This document shows, piece by piece, positions 54,878 to 63,079 of a stretch of DNA of 64,000 bases. Every line of letters starts with the position of its first letter. Within the stretch, counting starts at the first letter, position 1. Source of the DNA: Hyphomicrobium sp. (lineage in GTDB: Bacteria; Pseudomonadota; Alphaproteobacteria; Rhizobiales; Hyphomicrobiaceae); NCBI RefSeq assembly GCF_019744875.1, contig NZ_JAIETU010000006.1, positions 62,001 to 126,000 on the forward strand. Reading direction: 5' to 3'. The notes beneath the pieces are model-generated. The model searched no databases and had not been told where the DNA came from. It saw only the letters and a list, made by a program, of their open reading frames with translations. Made by a program: the position numbers and the translations under genes.

Positions 54878-54909
54878 AGTTCTGGTGTGCGCGTATGTCC
54901 GAGTGGGAG

Positions 54910-54927
54910 GTGATCATGCATGATCAC
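54910..54927. promoter_or_regulatory. Perfect 18-bp palindrome over the XRE start codon
   Basis: GTGATCATGCATGATCAC is a perfect palindrome; the start codon of the XRE gene (54920-54922) is inside it and GGAGG ends in its first base. In mRNA the two arms could form a hairpin hiding the start; in DNA it could be a second regulator site. Confidence 0.6.
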
Positions 54928-55165
54928 CGCCCGACAATCGCGGGCCGCACGCGCGTTGCTTGGATGGAATCAGGAGACGCTCGCTGACAAGGCCCAGGTA
55001 TCCCTGACCGCGCTGAAGCGCCTCGAATCCGCAAGCGGGCTCGAGGTATATGAGACCACGCGCGATCAGGTGCGTCGGGCGCTTGAAGGCCACGGCATCC
55101 TCCTCCTGACCACCGACCAAGGCGAAGGTGTGATGGTGGTTCGTGGAAAAATCGACAAGCGATAG
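54920..55165 (+). CDS. Small XRE-family regulator
   Basis: This 81-residue protein is almost entirely a Cro/CI-type HTH: ITARQSRAARALLGWNQETLADKAQVSLTALKRLESASGL (about residues 2-41), followed by a short beta hairpin (GILLLTTDQGEGVMVV). Such small XRE proteins control backbone or transfer genes in ICEs. Two perfect palindromes upstream suggest autoregulation. Confidence 0.87.
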   Translation: MITARQSRAARALLGWNQETLADKAQVSLTALKRLESASGLEVYETTRDQVRRALEGHGILLLTTDQGEGVMVVRGKIDKR

Positions 55166-55294
55166 CGTCTCCCTTGCCAACCGCATGCCGTCGGTACGCC
55201 GTTGCCATCACCAGTGTCGATTTTGCTGCGATGCACCCGACACACGGTTAACAAATTCCACCGGAATGGATAAGAATGACTTCAGAGGACCGGT

Positions 55295-55558
55295 GTGACC
55301 AAGACAGATTTTCTAGACCAGCCGCCCGATAGCTCGGTGCTCACGCCCTATGACCGCGAGCACCTGAAAACCTATCTGCGACTGCTGGATGCCGAGGCCG
55401 ACGGTGCGTGCTGGGAAGAAGCGGTGACCGTTATATTCGGCCTCGACCCTGACAAAGATGCCCAGCGGGCTGCGCGCGTCTACACCACCCACCTGGCCCG
55501 CGCGAAATGGATGACCGAGAACGGCTTTCGCCATCTGGTCCGGTCGAGCTACCACTGA
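55295..55558 (+). CDS. Hypothetical ICE protein (GTG start)
   Basis: This 87-residue protein begins at a GTG after AGAGGA. The core is DREHLKTYLRLLDAEADGACWEEAVTVIFGLDPDKDAQRAARVYTTHLARAKWMTENGFRHLV, a helical DNA-binding-like pattern reminiscent of the DUF2285-type proteins of these elements. Function unknown; it probably belongs to the regulatory block. Confidence 0.7.
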   Translation: MTKTDFLDQPPDSSVLTPYDREHLKTYLRLLDAEADGACWEEAVTVIFGLDPDKDAQRAARVYTTHLARAKWMTENGFRHLVRSSYH

Positions 55559-55681
55559 TCCGACTGTGATGCAGAAGCCGCATCACGTTGCGCCACCTTC
55601 GAACTTCCCAAGCCAAAGACAACTTGGAATCGTGCTCTCCGCATTGCTCGCCCCAGAGAGGCGCGAAAGGAGAGTAAAAAC

Positions 55682-56438
55682 ATGTCTGAGGAAGGAAGTT
55701 GGAGAACTGGCTCGGCGTATGACTATATTGATGGCCTGAATGCGCCAGATATCGCGTGGGAGTTTCTGCGGAGAAACCACGACTACCGACGGGAATATTC
55801 AGAACTTCAGCGCTTAGGGCATCTCGCTCCGGACAAAGCGCAGGCGTTATCCGATCGCTGGGGGTTATCTTTTCGCTATAGACCCTGCCCTCAGTGCGTT
55901 GACTACGGCTATCTCCTGGACCCTTACCGCCGATCCGTTCAAACTTCTCCTCGTTCCGTCACCAGCATCGCCCGCTGGCACAGGGGTAACTAGCGAACAA
56001 ATTTCCTCAACTCCTCTTGCTGCCGACGGGACTCTTCGTCTCGCCGCCGGTGGCGAGACGTTCGACATGGCTTTTCATGGCGAAGCCGGCCACGCACCGC
56101 TCGCCGTCGTCGTCATACTCGACGACATCACGCCGGATCGGCTCCAGGCGATCGACCGTTTCTGGTCGACGATGTGGAGGCAGAAAACCCCACCCGACGA
56201 TCGCCTGACCACGCCACGACGCCAGCGAATGCGAAGGATGCTCCAAGCGGTTGACGCGCACTATGCGGGTGAGACCTATCGTGCCATCGGCGAAACCCTT
56301 TTCCTTGGATACCAGATCGACGCGCAATCCTGGGTCGGAAACTCGGTTCGTGAAACAACGATCCGGCTCGTGCGCGACGGCGTGAAACTCGTCGAAGGCG
56401 GTTACCGCTCCCTCCTGCGCCGACCCCGCCGATCATAG
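55682..56438 (+). pseudogene. DUF6499/DUF2285 regulator split by a frameshift
   Basis: The start at 55682 (after AAAGGAGAG) encodes a DUF6499-like N terminus: YDYIDGLNAPDIAWEFLRRNHDYRREYSELQ, then DRWGLSFRYRPCP, ending at 55993. A second frame, 55899-56438, continues with TAISWTLTADPFKLLLVPSPA and ends in the DUF2285 signature RRQRMRRMLQAVDAHYAGETYRAIGETLF ... RETTIRLVRDGVKLVEGGYRSLL. In relatives these two halves form one protein of about 250 residues. The frames could be joined by one base change between about 55860 and 55900. It may be a real inactivation, a programmed shift, or a base-call error. Confidence 0.7.
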
Positions 56439-56576
56439 CCTGCCTTCGGCCGGCTGGGGCGTGTCGAAATTAGCGTTCTATCTTCGACATCGTCCGACCC
56501 ACCGTCTTCACGCCACCGTGCTCTCGAACCGCCGCCTGACGGCAGCGGCCCCCAACGAGACCACGGAGGCTCGATA

Positions 56577-56858
56577 ATGGCCGAAACTACCGCCGGCATT
56601 CCGCCACGCTACCTGCGAACGCAGGAAGCCGCTCGCTTCCTCGGGCTGTCCGAGCGCACGCTTGAGAAGCACCGCACCTACGGCACTGGCCCGACCTACC
56701 GGAAGCTCGGCGGCCGAGTCGTCTACGCCATCGACGATCTCCAGACCTGGGCGGATCGCGGCCTTGTCAGCTCGACATCCGATCCGCGCGGCACGGTGCT
56801 GCCCGCCAAGAGGCAAGAGCCTGCGGACCGCCGCTTCGCCGGCCGCCAGCCGCGCTGA
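56577..56858 (+). CDS. AlpA/excisionase-like helix-turn-helix protein
   Basis: This 93-residue protein has the MerR-like winged HTH YLRTQEAARFLGLSERTLEKHRTYGTGPTYRKLGGRVVYAIDDLQTWADRGLV (about residues 12-65), common to AlpA regulators and excisionases (helix_turn_helix_17). A basic tail follows. In these ICEs it lies directly before repA, here 11 bases apart, suggesting a role in control of replication or excision. AGG with a CGAGACCACGGAGGC context gives the binding site. Confidence 0.87.
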   Translation: MAETTAGIPPRYLRTQEAARFLGLSERTLEKHRTYGTGPTYRKLGGRVVYAIDDLQTWADRGLVSSTSDPRGTVLPAKRQEPADRRFAGRQPR

Positions 56859-56869
56859 GGCGTCCGGCC

Positions 56870-57757
56870 ATGTCGTCCCGCCCGCATCAACACGACGAAC
56901 GCGCGCAGCTCGATCTGTTCCGAGCGCTCCCCGGCGATCTCGCGCCACGCGATGCGCAGGACCTGATGGCCTATCCGTTCTTCTCGCTCGCCAAGTCGAA
57001 GCGCCTGGCGCCGATCGACTTCAAGGCGGGCTCGGTCGTCATCAGGGTCGAGGCCGTCGCCGAGCATGGCATGGCCACCATCTGGGACGCTGACGTGCTC
57101 ATCTGGGCGGCCTCGCAGATCGTCGAAGCGCGCGACGTCGGCCTGCGCCCGTCTCGCCTCATGGCGACGACGCCCTATGAGATCCTGAACTTCATCGGAC
57201 GCGGCGTCTCGCTGCGCGATTACGACCGGCTGAAGGCCGCGCTCGACCGGCTTCAATCCACCACCATCGCGACCTCGATCCGCCAGCCAACCGAGCGGCG
57301 GATGCACCGCTTCTCCTGGATCAACGAGTGGAAGGAGCGCGCCGATCACCGCGGCCGGCCGCTCGGGCTCGAACTGATCCTGCCCGACTGGTTCTACGGC
57401 GCGGTGCTCGACGATGCCTTGGTGCTGACCATCGACCGCAACTATTTCGGGCTGACCGGCGGCCTGGAGCGCTGGCTCTATCGCCTCGTGCGCAAGCATG
57501 GCGGCAAACAGGAGTTCGGCTGGAGCTTCGATTTCCCGCATCTCCACGCCAAGTCCGGCAGCCTCTCGCCGCTCAAGCACTTCGCCTACGACCTGCGCGA
57601 CATCGTCCGCCGCCAGCCGCTGCCTGGCTACCGCCTGACCATCGAGCAATGCGTCGGCGGCCCCGAAATCCTGTCCTTCGTACCCACCGATCCCGACGCT
57701 CTCGGCATCCCGCGCCGCCGTCGCCGCTCGACAACTCGCCCTGGGGATAAACTGTGA
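56870..57757 (+). CDS. repA: RepA-type replication initiator
   Basis: This 295-residue protein has the RPA-family pattern: QLDLFRALPGDLAPRDAQDLMAYPFFSLAKSKRLAPIDFKAG, DVLIWAASQIVEARDVGLRPSRLMATTPYEILNFIGRG, YDRLKAALDRLQSTTIATSIRQ and NYFGLTGGLERWLYRLVRKHGGKQEFGWSFDFPHLHAKSGSLSPLKHFAYDLRDIVRRQ. Such initiators bind iterons and open an origin. Three iteron-like repeats lie right after the gene. It shows that the element can replicate as a circle, at least temporarily. Confidence 0.9.
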   Translation: MSSRPHQHDERAQLDLFRALPGDLAPRDAQDLMAYPFFSLAKSKRLAPIDFKAGSVVIRVEAVAEHGMATIWDADVLIWAASQIVEARDVGLRPSRLMATTPYEILNFIGRGVSLRDYDRLKAALDRLQSTTIATSIRQPTERRMHRFSWINEWKERADHRGRPLGLELILPDWFYGAVLDDALVLTIDRNYFGLTGGLERWLYRLVRKHGGKQEFGWSFDFPHLHAKSGSLSPLKHFAYDLRDIVRRQPLPGYRLTIEQCVGGPEILSFVPTDPDALGIPRRRRRSTTRPGDKL

Positions 57758-57762
57758 ATCAT

Positions 57763-57829
57763 CTCGTGCTATCAGGGACCGGCACTATCGTGCCATCGGG
57801 GACCGGACTCTCGTGCTATCGGGGACCGA
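57763..57829. repeat. Three iteron-like repeats (candidate origin)
   Basis: Three 20-bp direct repeats of consensus CTCGTGCTATCGGGGACCGG begin at 57763, 57787 and 57810, 24 and 23 bases apart, with one to three differences each. They start six bases after the repA stop. The spacing, about two helix turns, is typical of initiator iterons. An A+T-richer segment follows (57830-57915), which could be the opening region. Confidence 0.8.
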
Positions 57830-57965
57830 AATCGTCGATTCATCGCGCTAAATCAGCGTCTTGCGAACCCCGTAACTTATCTAACCTAGATTCCTACGGA
57901 ATCTTTCTAACGGAAGTCCGTTTTTCGACGGCTGTGGACGAGTCCCCGACCGCCGGGAGACCGTC

Positions 57966-58604
57966 ATGATCGTCGCGCTCCTCAACCAGAAGGGCGGCGT
58001 CGGCAAGACGACGCTCGCCCTGCATCTTGCCGGCGAATGGGCGCGCAATGGCAAGCGCGTGACGCTGATCGACGCCGATCCACAAGGCTCGGCGCTGGAC
58101 TGGTCGCAGCAGCGCAGCCGGGAGGGATTGGAACGGCTGTTCGGTGTCGTCGGCCTGGCGCGCGATACGCTCCACCGCGAAGCGCCGGAGCTGGCGCGCG
58201 ACGTCGATCACGTCGTCATCGATGGACCCCCGCGTGTCGCCGGGCTAATGCGCTCGGCGCTGCTGGCCGCCGACCTCGTGCTGATCCCCGTCCAGCCATC
58301 GCCGCTCGACGGCTGGGCGTCGGCCGAGATGCTGACGCTGCTCAACGAAGCGCGGATCTACCGCCCGGACCTGAAAGCCCGGTTCGTGCTGAACCGCTGC
58401 GCGGCGCGCACAGTGCTCGCCCGGGAGACCGCCGAGACGCTGGCCGATCATGACCCGCCGCCGCTCCTGACAACCATCGGCCAGCGCATCGCTTTCGCCG
58501 ATGTCGTTCAGACCGGACGGCTCGCCGCCGAGCAGGACGATACCTCGCCTGCCGCGCGGGAGATCGCCGCACTCGCCGCCGAAGTCGCGAGGACCGGCGT
58601 ATGA
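57966..58604 (+). CDS. parA: ParA-family partition ATPase
   Basis: This 212-residue ATPase has the deviant Walker A LLNQKGGVGKTTLALHLA (K9-T16), the Walker A' DADPQGSALDW, and the Walker B VVIDGPPRVAG. It is the small ParA type used for plasmid and ICE segregation. Its stop overlaps the next gene by ATGA. Confidence 0.92.
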   Translation: MIVALLNQKGGVGKTTLALHLAGEWARNGKRVTLIDADPQGSALDWSQQRSREGLERLFGVVGLARDTLHREAPELARDVDHVVIDGPPRVAGLMRSALLAADLVLIPVQPSPLDGWASAEMLTLLNEARIYRPDLKARFVLNRCAARTVLARETAETLADHDPPPLLTTIGQRIAFADVVQTGRLAAEQDDTSPAAREIAALAAEVARTGV

Positions 58605-58855
58605 GCGAGCGGTCCCCGAAACGCAGCTTCGCCGCTCGGCCGGCGGACCCGGAAAGCTGGATCAAGGCGCCAGACCGGCCATCGCCGCGCGCGGAGCCTG
58701 CGGCCGACTTCGCTGCCCGACTGACGATCGACGTCACCGCCGACATGCGCGGCCGGATCAAGATCGCAGCCTTCCAGCGCGGACAGACCGTCGCCGACAT
58801 GCTGCGCGCCCTGTTCGAGCGCGAATTCCCACACAGCGAAGGAGATCCACGATGA
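58601..58855 (+). CDS. Small ParA-partner-like DNA-binding protein
   Basis: This 84-residue protein has a disordered N terminus (MSERSPKRSFAARPADPES) and a C-terminal ribbon-helix-helix-like part (RLTIDVTADMRGRIKIAAFQRGQTVADMLRALFEREF, about residues 41-77). It is coupled on both sides by ATGA overlaps (parA before, DUF2840 after), as expected for the centromere-binding partner of a small ParA. Confidence 0.8.
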   Translation: MSERSPKRSFAARPADPESWIKAPDRPSPRAEPAADFAARLTIDVTADMRGRIKIAAFQRGQTVADMLRALFEREFPHSEGDPR

Positions 58856-59370
58856 TCGGCGTCGCCGACGCATCGGTGCGCAGCGGCTTGCCGCATACGC
58901 TTGCCGCCGATGCCCTGACCCATGTCGAGCTGACGTGGATTGAGAAGAAGATCGAGTTCTGGATCAGGTTCGGCCGCGAGGCCGCCGAACAGATCCTCAA
59001 CCGCCGCCGGCGCGTCGTGTCGTTCGCACCGAACAGCGTCTTCGCCTTCGTTCGCTGGACTTCCAACGATTACGGCACCGCGCTGTCGCGCCTCGACATC
59101 GTCCGCGCCGTGAATGCCGGTGAGCACTGTCAGACCCTGCCATTCGTGCGCCCCGGTGGCGACATCCTGCTGCGCGCCGATGGCTGGCCGAAGGTCGAGC
59201 GCGTGCTCCAGCTCATCGATGCGATCGAGGCGCGCGGCATCGATGCGATCGAGGTTTCACCGGATCACTGGCGTCATGTCCATAACCGGCTGACCGTCGG
59301 CGAAGCCCCGCGCGCCTACGATGTGCAGCAGCACCGCGCCTTCATTCTGCGCCGGGAGATTGGCGCATGA
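58852..59370 (+). CDS. DUF2840 family protein
   Basis: This 172-residue protein has the DUF2840 pattern: THVELTWIEKKIEFWIRFGREAAEQILNRRRRVVSFAPNSVFAFVRW (about residues 23-70), then YGTALSRLDIVRAV and GGDILLRADGWPKVERVLQLIDAIEARGIDAIEVSPDHWRHVHNRL. Role unknown; it is a constant part of these ICEs, between parA and traF. It overlaps traF by four bases. Confidence 0.9.
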   Translation: MIGVADASVRSGLPHTLAADALTHVELTWIEKKIEFWIRFGREAAEQILNRRRRVVSFAPNSVFAFVRWTSNDYGTALSRLDIVRAVNAGEHCQTLPFVRPGGDILLRADGWPKVERVLQLIDAIEARGIDAIEVSPDHWRHVHNRLTVGEAPRAYDVQQHRAFILRREIGA

Positions 59371-59912
59371 CGCGGCTCGCCTATGCCTTGGTCACGACGG
59401 CCGCCGTGTCGCTGCTCGGCATCGCGTCGATCGCCTCGTTCGCGCCGAAGCTGATCTGGAATGCTTCGGCGAGCACGCCGATCGGCCTGTACGCGATCGG
59501 CGCACCTGGCCGGCTGGACGTTACCGATCTGGTCGCAGTCCGCGCGCCCGAGCCGCTCGCGACCTTCCTCTCGGACGGCGGATATCTGCCGCGCGGCGTG
59601 CCTCTCATGAAGCACGTCGCGGCGCTTCCCGGGCAGCGCGTGTGCAGAACAGGGCTCGCCATCACGGTCGATTCCGTGCCGATGGGCGATGCGCTGGACC
59701 ACGACCGTCGCGGCCGACCATTGCCGATCTGGCAAGGCTGCCGCGTGGTCGCAGACGGTGAGCTGTTCCTGATGAACTGGGAAGTCCGCGACAGCCTCGA
59801 CGGCCGCTACTTCGGTCCGCTCCCCGCCAGCTCGGTCATTGGCCGGGCCACCCCGCTCTACACCGACGAGGACGGCGATGGCCGCTTCGTCTGGCGCGCG
59901 CCGACGCGGTGA
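59367..59912 (+). CDS. traF: TraF-type S26 signal peptidase
   Basis: This 181-residue membrane-anchored peptidase has an N-terminal hydrophobic segment, then NASASTPIGLYAI with the catalytic Ser (S36) and VPLMKHVAALPGQRV with the general-base Lys (K82), the S26C family layout. TraF of RP4 processes (cyclises) the pilin TrbC; here it probably acts for the ICE's transfer pilus. Confidence 0.9.
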   Translation: MTRLAYALVTTAAVSLLGIASIASFAPKLIWNASASTPIGLYAIGAPGRLDVTDLVAVRAPEPLATFLSDGGYLPRGVPLMKHVAALPGQRVCRTGLAITVDSVPMGDALDHDRRGRPLPIWQGCRVVADGELFLMNWEVRDSLDGRYFGPLPASSVIGRATPLYTDEDGDGRFVWRAPTR

Positions 59913-59957
59913 CGGCACGCCCATGACCTTGTCCACCGCACAGCCACGGAGAAAATC

Positions 59958-60305
59958 ATGTCCCTGATCGGTCAATTCACGCGCGACGATTCCGGCTTCA
60001 TCGGCCATTTGCAAACGCTCTTGTTGCAGCAGGACATCATCATCATTCCGGCCGAGGCCTCCGATGCCGAGAATGCGCCGGATTTCCGCGTTCATGTCTT
60101 CGACGGTATGAACAACGAACCCGGCGCCGAGATCGGCGCGGGTTGGAAGCGCACCGGCGAGAAGGCCGGCGACTACGTCTCGCTACAGATCGACGATCCA
60201 ACCTTCGATCATCCGATCCGCGCCAACCTTTTCCAGTCGGCTGATGACAAATCCGCCTGGGGCCTGCACTGGAATCGCCCGCCGAAGCGTGGCGAGCGGG
60301 ACTGA
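59958..60305 (+). CDS. DUF736 family protein, copy 2
   Basis: This 115-residue protein begins LIGQFTRDDSGFIGHLQTLLLQQDIIIIPAEA and has FRVHVFDGMNNEPGAEIGAGWKRTGEKAGDYVSLQIDDPTFDHPIRANLF. It is a diverged paralogue of the DUF736 protein at 54404. Role unknown. It lies between traF and the transglycosylase gene, four bases from the latter. Confidence 0.88.
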   Translation: MSLIGQFTRDDSGFIGHLQTLLLQQDIIIIPAEASDAENAPDFRVHVFDGMNNEPGAEIGAGWKRTGEKAGDYVSLQIDDPTFDHPIRANLFQSADDKSAWGLHWNRPPKRGERD

Positions 60306-60308
60306 GCG

Positions 60309-61070
60309 ATGCCCGTCATTCGCTCGCAAACTGTCGTCGGAGGGAGGATCGCCCTCCGACGCACAGCCTTCCTTCTCCTTTCCGGCCTGCTTCTCGCCGC
60401 GCCGCTCGCGCCTGCCGCCACTGCACAGGAGATGCCCGCCGATCGCCCATCACGCGTCGATCCCTATGCGACGTTCATCGCAGAGGCGGCGCAACGGTTC
60501 GGCGTGCCAGAGGCGTGGATTCGCGCCGTGATGCGCGTCGAAAGCCGTGGCGATGCGCGCGCCATCTCGTCTGCCGGCGCGATGGGTTTGATGCAAATCA
60601 TGCCCGCCACCTGGGCCAGCCTTCGTACCCGTCACGGCCTCGGCGCGAACCCCTACGATCCGCACGACAACATCCTGGCGGGCGCGGCGTATCTGCGCGA
60701 AATGCACGACCGCTACGGTTCGCCGGGCTTCCTCGCGGCCTACAATGCCGGTCCCGGTCGCTACGAAGAATCTCTCGCCGGCCGTCCGCTGCCCGCTGAA
60801 ACGCGCACCTATGTCGCCATGCTCGGACCCGTCGTCGGCGGCGGCGAGATGGTTTCCCCCGTCGTGGTGGCGGCCGCCGATCCGCTCGCCTGGACCCGTG
60901 CGCCGCTCTTCGTCGTGCAGCCATCGAGCAGCATGACCGTCGCTCCGGTGCAACGTGAAAGCGCGCCGGATGAAGCAACAACGCCAGCTCCGGCGCGCGA
61001 TCCAAACACGATTGCGCCACGCACCGATGGGCTGTTCGTGGCTCGCAATGCATCAGGAAGCCCCCGATGA
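60309..61070 (+). CDS. Lytic transglycosylase (VirB1-like)
   Basis: This 253-residue protein has an N-terminal signal sequence (LRRTAFLLLSGLLLAAPLAPAATAQE) and an SLT domain: AQRFGVPEAWIRAVMRVESRGDARAISSAGAMGLMQIMPATWASL (catalytic Glu E78), YDPHDNILAGAAYLREMHDRYGSPGFLAAYNAGPGRYEES. It would open peptidoglycan for assembly of the conjugative channel. A Pro/Thr-rich C-terminal tail follows. It overlaps the next frame by ATGA. Confidence 0.92.
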   Translation: MPVIRSQTVVGGRIALRRTAFLLLSGLLLAAPLAPAATAQEMPADRPSRVDPYATFIAEAAQRFGVPEAWIRAVMRVESRGDARAISSAGAMGLMQIMPATWASLRTRHGLGANPYDPHDNILAGAAYLREMHDRYGSPGFLAAYNAGPGRYEESLAGRPLPAETRTYVAMLGPVVGGGEMVSPVVVAAADPLAWTRAPLFVVQPSSSMTVAPVQRESAPDEATTPAPARDPNTIAPRTDGLFVARNASGSPR

Positions 61071-61318
61071 CGGCGTTCGCACCGGATCGGGGAATGGCGG
61101 GCTCTGGCGGACAGATGGCGGTCCGGGGAGGAGGAGCAGGCAACACAACCGCACGATGGCGAGATAAAAGCGCACGATGTGCGGCTTGGTTCGGTCGTGT
61201 GTTTTCAGGGACTTATCGCGCATTGGCGCGAGGTGCGCCTGATCGGCGCAGCCTGCGCATCCGCAATTTCGCCAAGGATTTCCGCGCGTTTGCACGATGT
61301 GCGGGGTCCAGGCGATGA
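61067..61318 (+). CDS. Possible small basic protein before the relaxase
   Basis: This 83-codon frame overlaps the transglycosylase stop at its start and the relaxase start at its end, both by ATGA. The product is Arg-rich (MTAFAPDRGMAGSGGQMA ... RRSLRIRNFAKDFRAF). I do not recognise it, and it also covers the repeats that may belong to oriT, so it may be fortuitous. The double overlap is what supports it. Confidence 0.4.
   Translation: MTAFAPDRGMAGSGGQMAVRGGGAGNTTARWRDKSARCAAWFGRVFSGTYRALARGAPDRRSLRIRNFAKDFRAFARCAGSRR
61151..61304. repeat. Repeated dyad upstream of the relaxase gene (candidate oriT)
   Basis: GCACGATGTGCGG occurs at 61172-61184 and 61292-61304, and a part copy GCACGATG at 61151-61158. 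Each full copy has the dyad GCAC-GAT-GTGC. The repeats lie directly upstream of the relaxase start, the common place for an origin of transfer or a relaxase operator. No nick-site consensus was recognised. Confidence 0.45.
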
Positions 61319-63054
61319 GCGGCGAGGACGATTTCCGCATCCGGCCGGGCCGCATCCGATCCACCCGCGCGCAACAGGCGCGGCCCTTCATCGCCCAGGC
61401 GCTCGCTGCTGCCCAGCGCGCCGGCGGCAGCGTCTCGCGCTCCGGCAAGATCAGCTCGGGTAACCGCTCGCGTTTCGGGCGCGGCCAGCGCGCGACCGTG
61501 CAGGCCAATCGACTGCTCACCAGCCGATCGCGCAACACGGTCATCAAGACGCGCGTCGTCCGTCATACAGCGCGGGCCGCGCCGCTCTCCGCCCACCTCA
61601 GCTATCTGCGGCGCGACGGTGTGACCCGGGATGGGGAGAAGGCGCAGCTGTTCGGGCCCGAGACCGAGGACGCCGATCCCAAGGCGTTCGCGGAGCGGAC
61701 CCAGGACGACCGGCATCACTTCCGCTTCATCGTCTCGCCCGAGGACGCGACCGAGATGTCCGACCTCAAAACCTATGCCCGCGACCTGATGGGGCAGATG
61801 GCGAAGGACCTCGGCACCAAGCTCGACTGGGTCGGCGTCGATCACTGGAACACGGACAATCCCCACGTCCATATCATCCTGCGCGGGCGCACCGATGACG
61901 GCCAGGACCTCGTCATCTCGCGCGACTACATCAAGGAAGGCATGCGCGCCCGCGCGCAGGATCTCGTCACCCAGGAGCTGGGGCCGCGCACCGATCTCGA
62001 GATACGCCGCAATCTCGAACGCCAGATCAATGCCGAGCGCTGGACCAACCTCGACCGCCAGCTTTCGCGCGATGCCTATCGGACCGGCGTCATCGATCTC
62101 GCACCGCACCCCGACCGCCAGCCCGACGAATTCCAGGCGATGAAGGTCGGCCGGCTGCGAAAGCTGGAGACACTCGGCCTCGCGGATCAGGTTGGCCCCG
62201 GCCAATGGGTTATGTCCGAGAATGCCGAGGCGACCCTGCGCGAGCTGGGCGAGCGTGGCGACATCATCAAGCGCATTCACCGCGGCCTGACCGAACGCGG
62301 CATCGAACGGGGCGCGGCGAGCTATGTGCTCGCCGGCGAGAGCATCAACGATCCCGTCGTCGGCCGACTGGTCGATCGCGGTCTCGACGATGAGCTGAAG
62401 GGCACGGCCTATGCCGTGGTCGACGGCACGGACGGACGAACCCATCACATCAAGCTGCCCGACCTCGACGCAGCCGGCGACAGCGCACCGGGCTCGATCG
62501 TCGAGCTGCGCAAGTTCGACGACGCGCAGGGACGCAGGCGGGTCGCACTCGCCGTCCGCTCCGATCTCGACATCTCCGCCCAAGTCAACGCGACCGGCGC
62601 GACCTGGCTCGACCGGCAGGCGATCGCCCGTGATCCCGTCGCACTCGGCGGCGGCGGCTTCGGCGCGGAGGTTCGCCAGGCGATGGACAGGCGGGCGGAA
62701 CATCTCGTTGGTCAGGGCCTCGCGGAGCGGCAAACGCGCGGCGTCAGCTTCTCGCCGGGACTGATCGACGCGCTGCGGCAGCGCGAGGTGGAGGCCCTTG
62801 GCCAGAAGCTCGCGGCCGAGACCGGCCGGCAATTTTCCAAGGCCGCAACGGGCGAGTATGTGGCGGGCACCTATCGCCAGCGCTTCGCGCTCGCCTCTGG
62901 CCGCTTCGCCATGATCGATGACGGCCTCGGCTTCCAGCTCGTGCCCTGGTCGCCGTCCCTCGAGCGTCAGATCGGTCAGCACGTCTCCGGCGTGTCGCGC
63001 GGCGCCGGCGGCGTCGACTGGAGCTTCGGCCGCAATCGCGGCCTCGGCATGTAG
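61315..63054 (+). CDS. VirD2-type relaxase (DUF3363)
   Basis: This 579-residue protein has a basic N terminus, the relaxase domain with VVRHTARAAPLSAHLSYLRRDGV and the metal-binding His cluster VDHWNTDNPHVHIIL (H177, H184, H186), and a C-terminal DUF3363 domain (from about residue 290 on). It would nick at oriT and pilot the strand to VirD4. The nucleophile is probably a Tyr near the N terminus (for example in LSYLRRDG). The start at 61315 overlaps the previous frame; an ATG at 61297 is also possible. Confidence 0.92.
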   Translation: MSGEDDFRIRPGRIRSTRAQQARPFIAQALAAAQRAGGSVSRSGKISSGNRSRFGRGQRATVQANRLLTSRSRNTVIKTRVVRHTARAAPLSAHLSYLRRDGVTRDGEKAQLFGPETEDADPKAFAERTQDDRHHFRFIVSPEDATEMSDLKTYARDLMGQMAKDLGTKLDWVGVDHWNTDNPHVHIILRGRTDDGQDLVISRDYIKEGMRARAQDLVTQELGPRTDLEIRRNLERQINAERWTNLDRQLSRDAYRTGVIDLAPHPDRQPDEFQAMKVGRLRKLETLGLADQVGPGQWVMSENAEATLRELGERGDIIKRIHRGLTERGIERGAASYVLAGESINDPVVGRLVDRGLDDELKGTAYAVVDGTDGRTHHIKLPDLDAAGDSAPGSIVELRKFDDAQGRRRVALAVRSDLDISAQVNATGATWLDRQAIARDPVALGGGGFGAEVRQAMDRRAEHLVGQGLAERQTRGVSFSPGLIDALRQREVEALGQKLAAETGRQFSKAATGEYVAGTYRQRFALASGRFAMIDDGLGFQLVPWSPSLERQIGQHVSGVSRGAGGVDWSFGRNRGLGM

Positions 63055-63079
63055 CCCAATCAAGAAAGGAGTAACCGCC

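Noticed and set aside
57754-57969. Short frame through the iterons
   Set aside because: Its codons are made of the repeated iteron sequence and it overlaps the repA stop and the parA start; no protein-like pattern.
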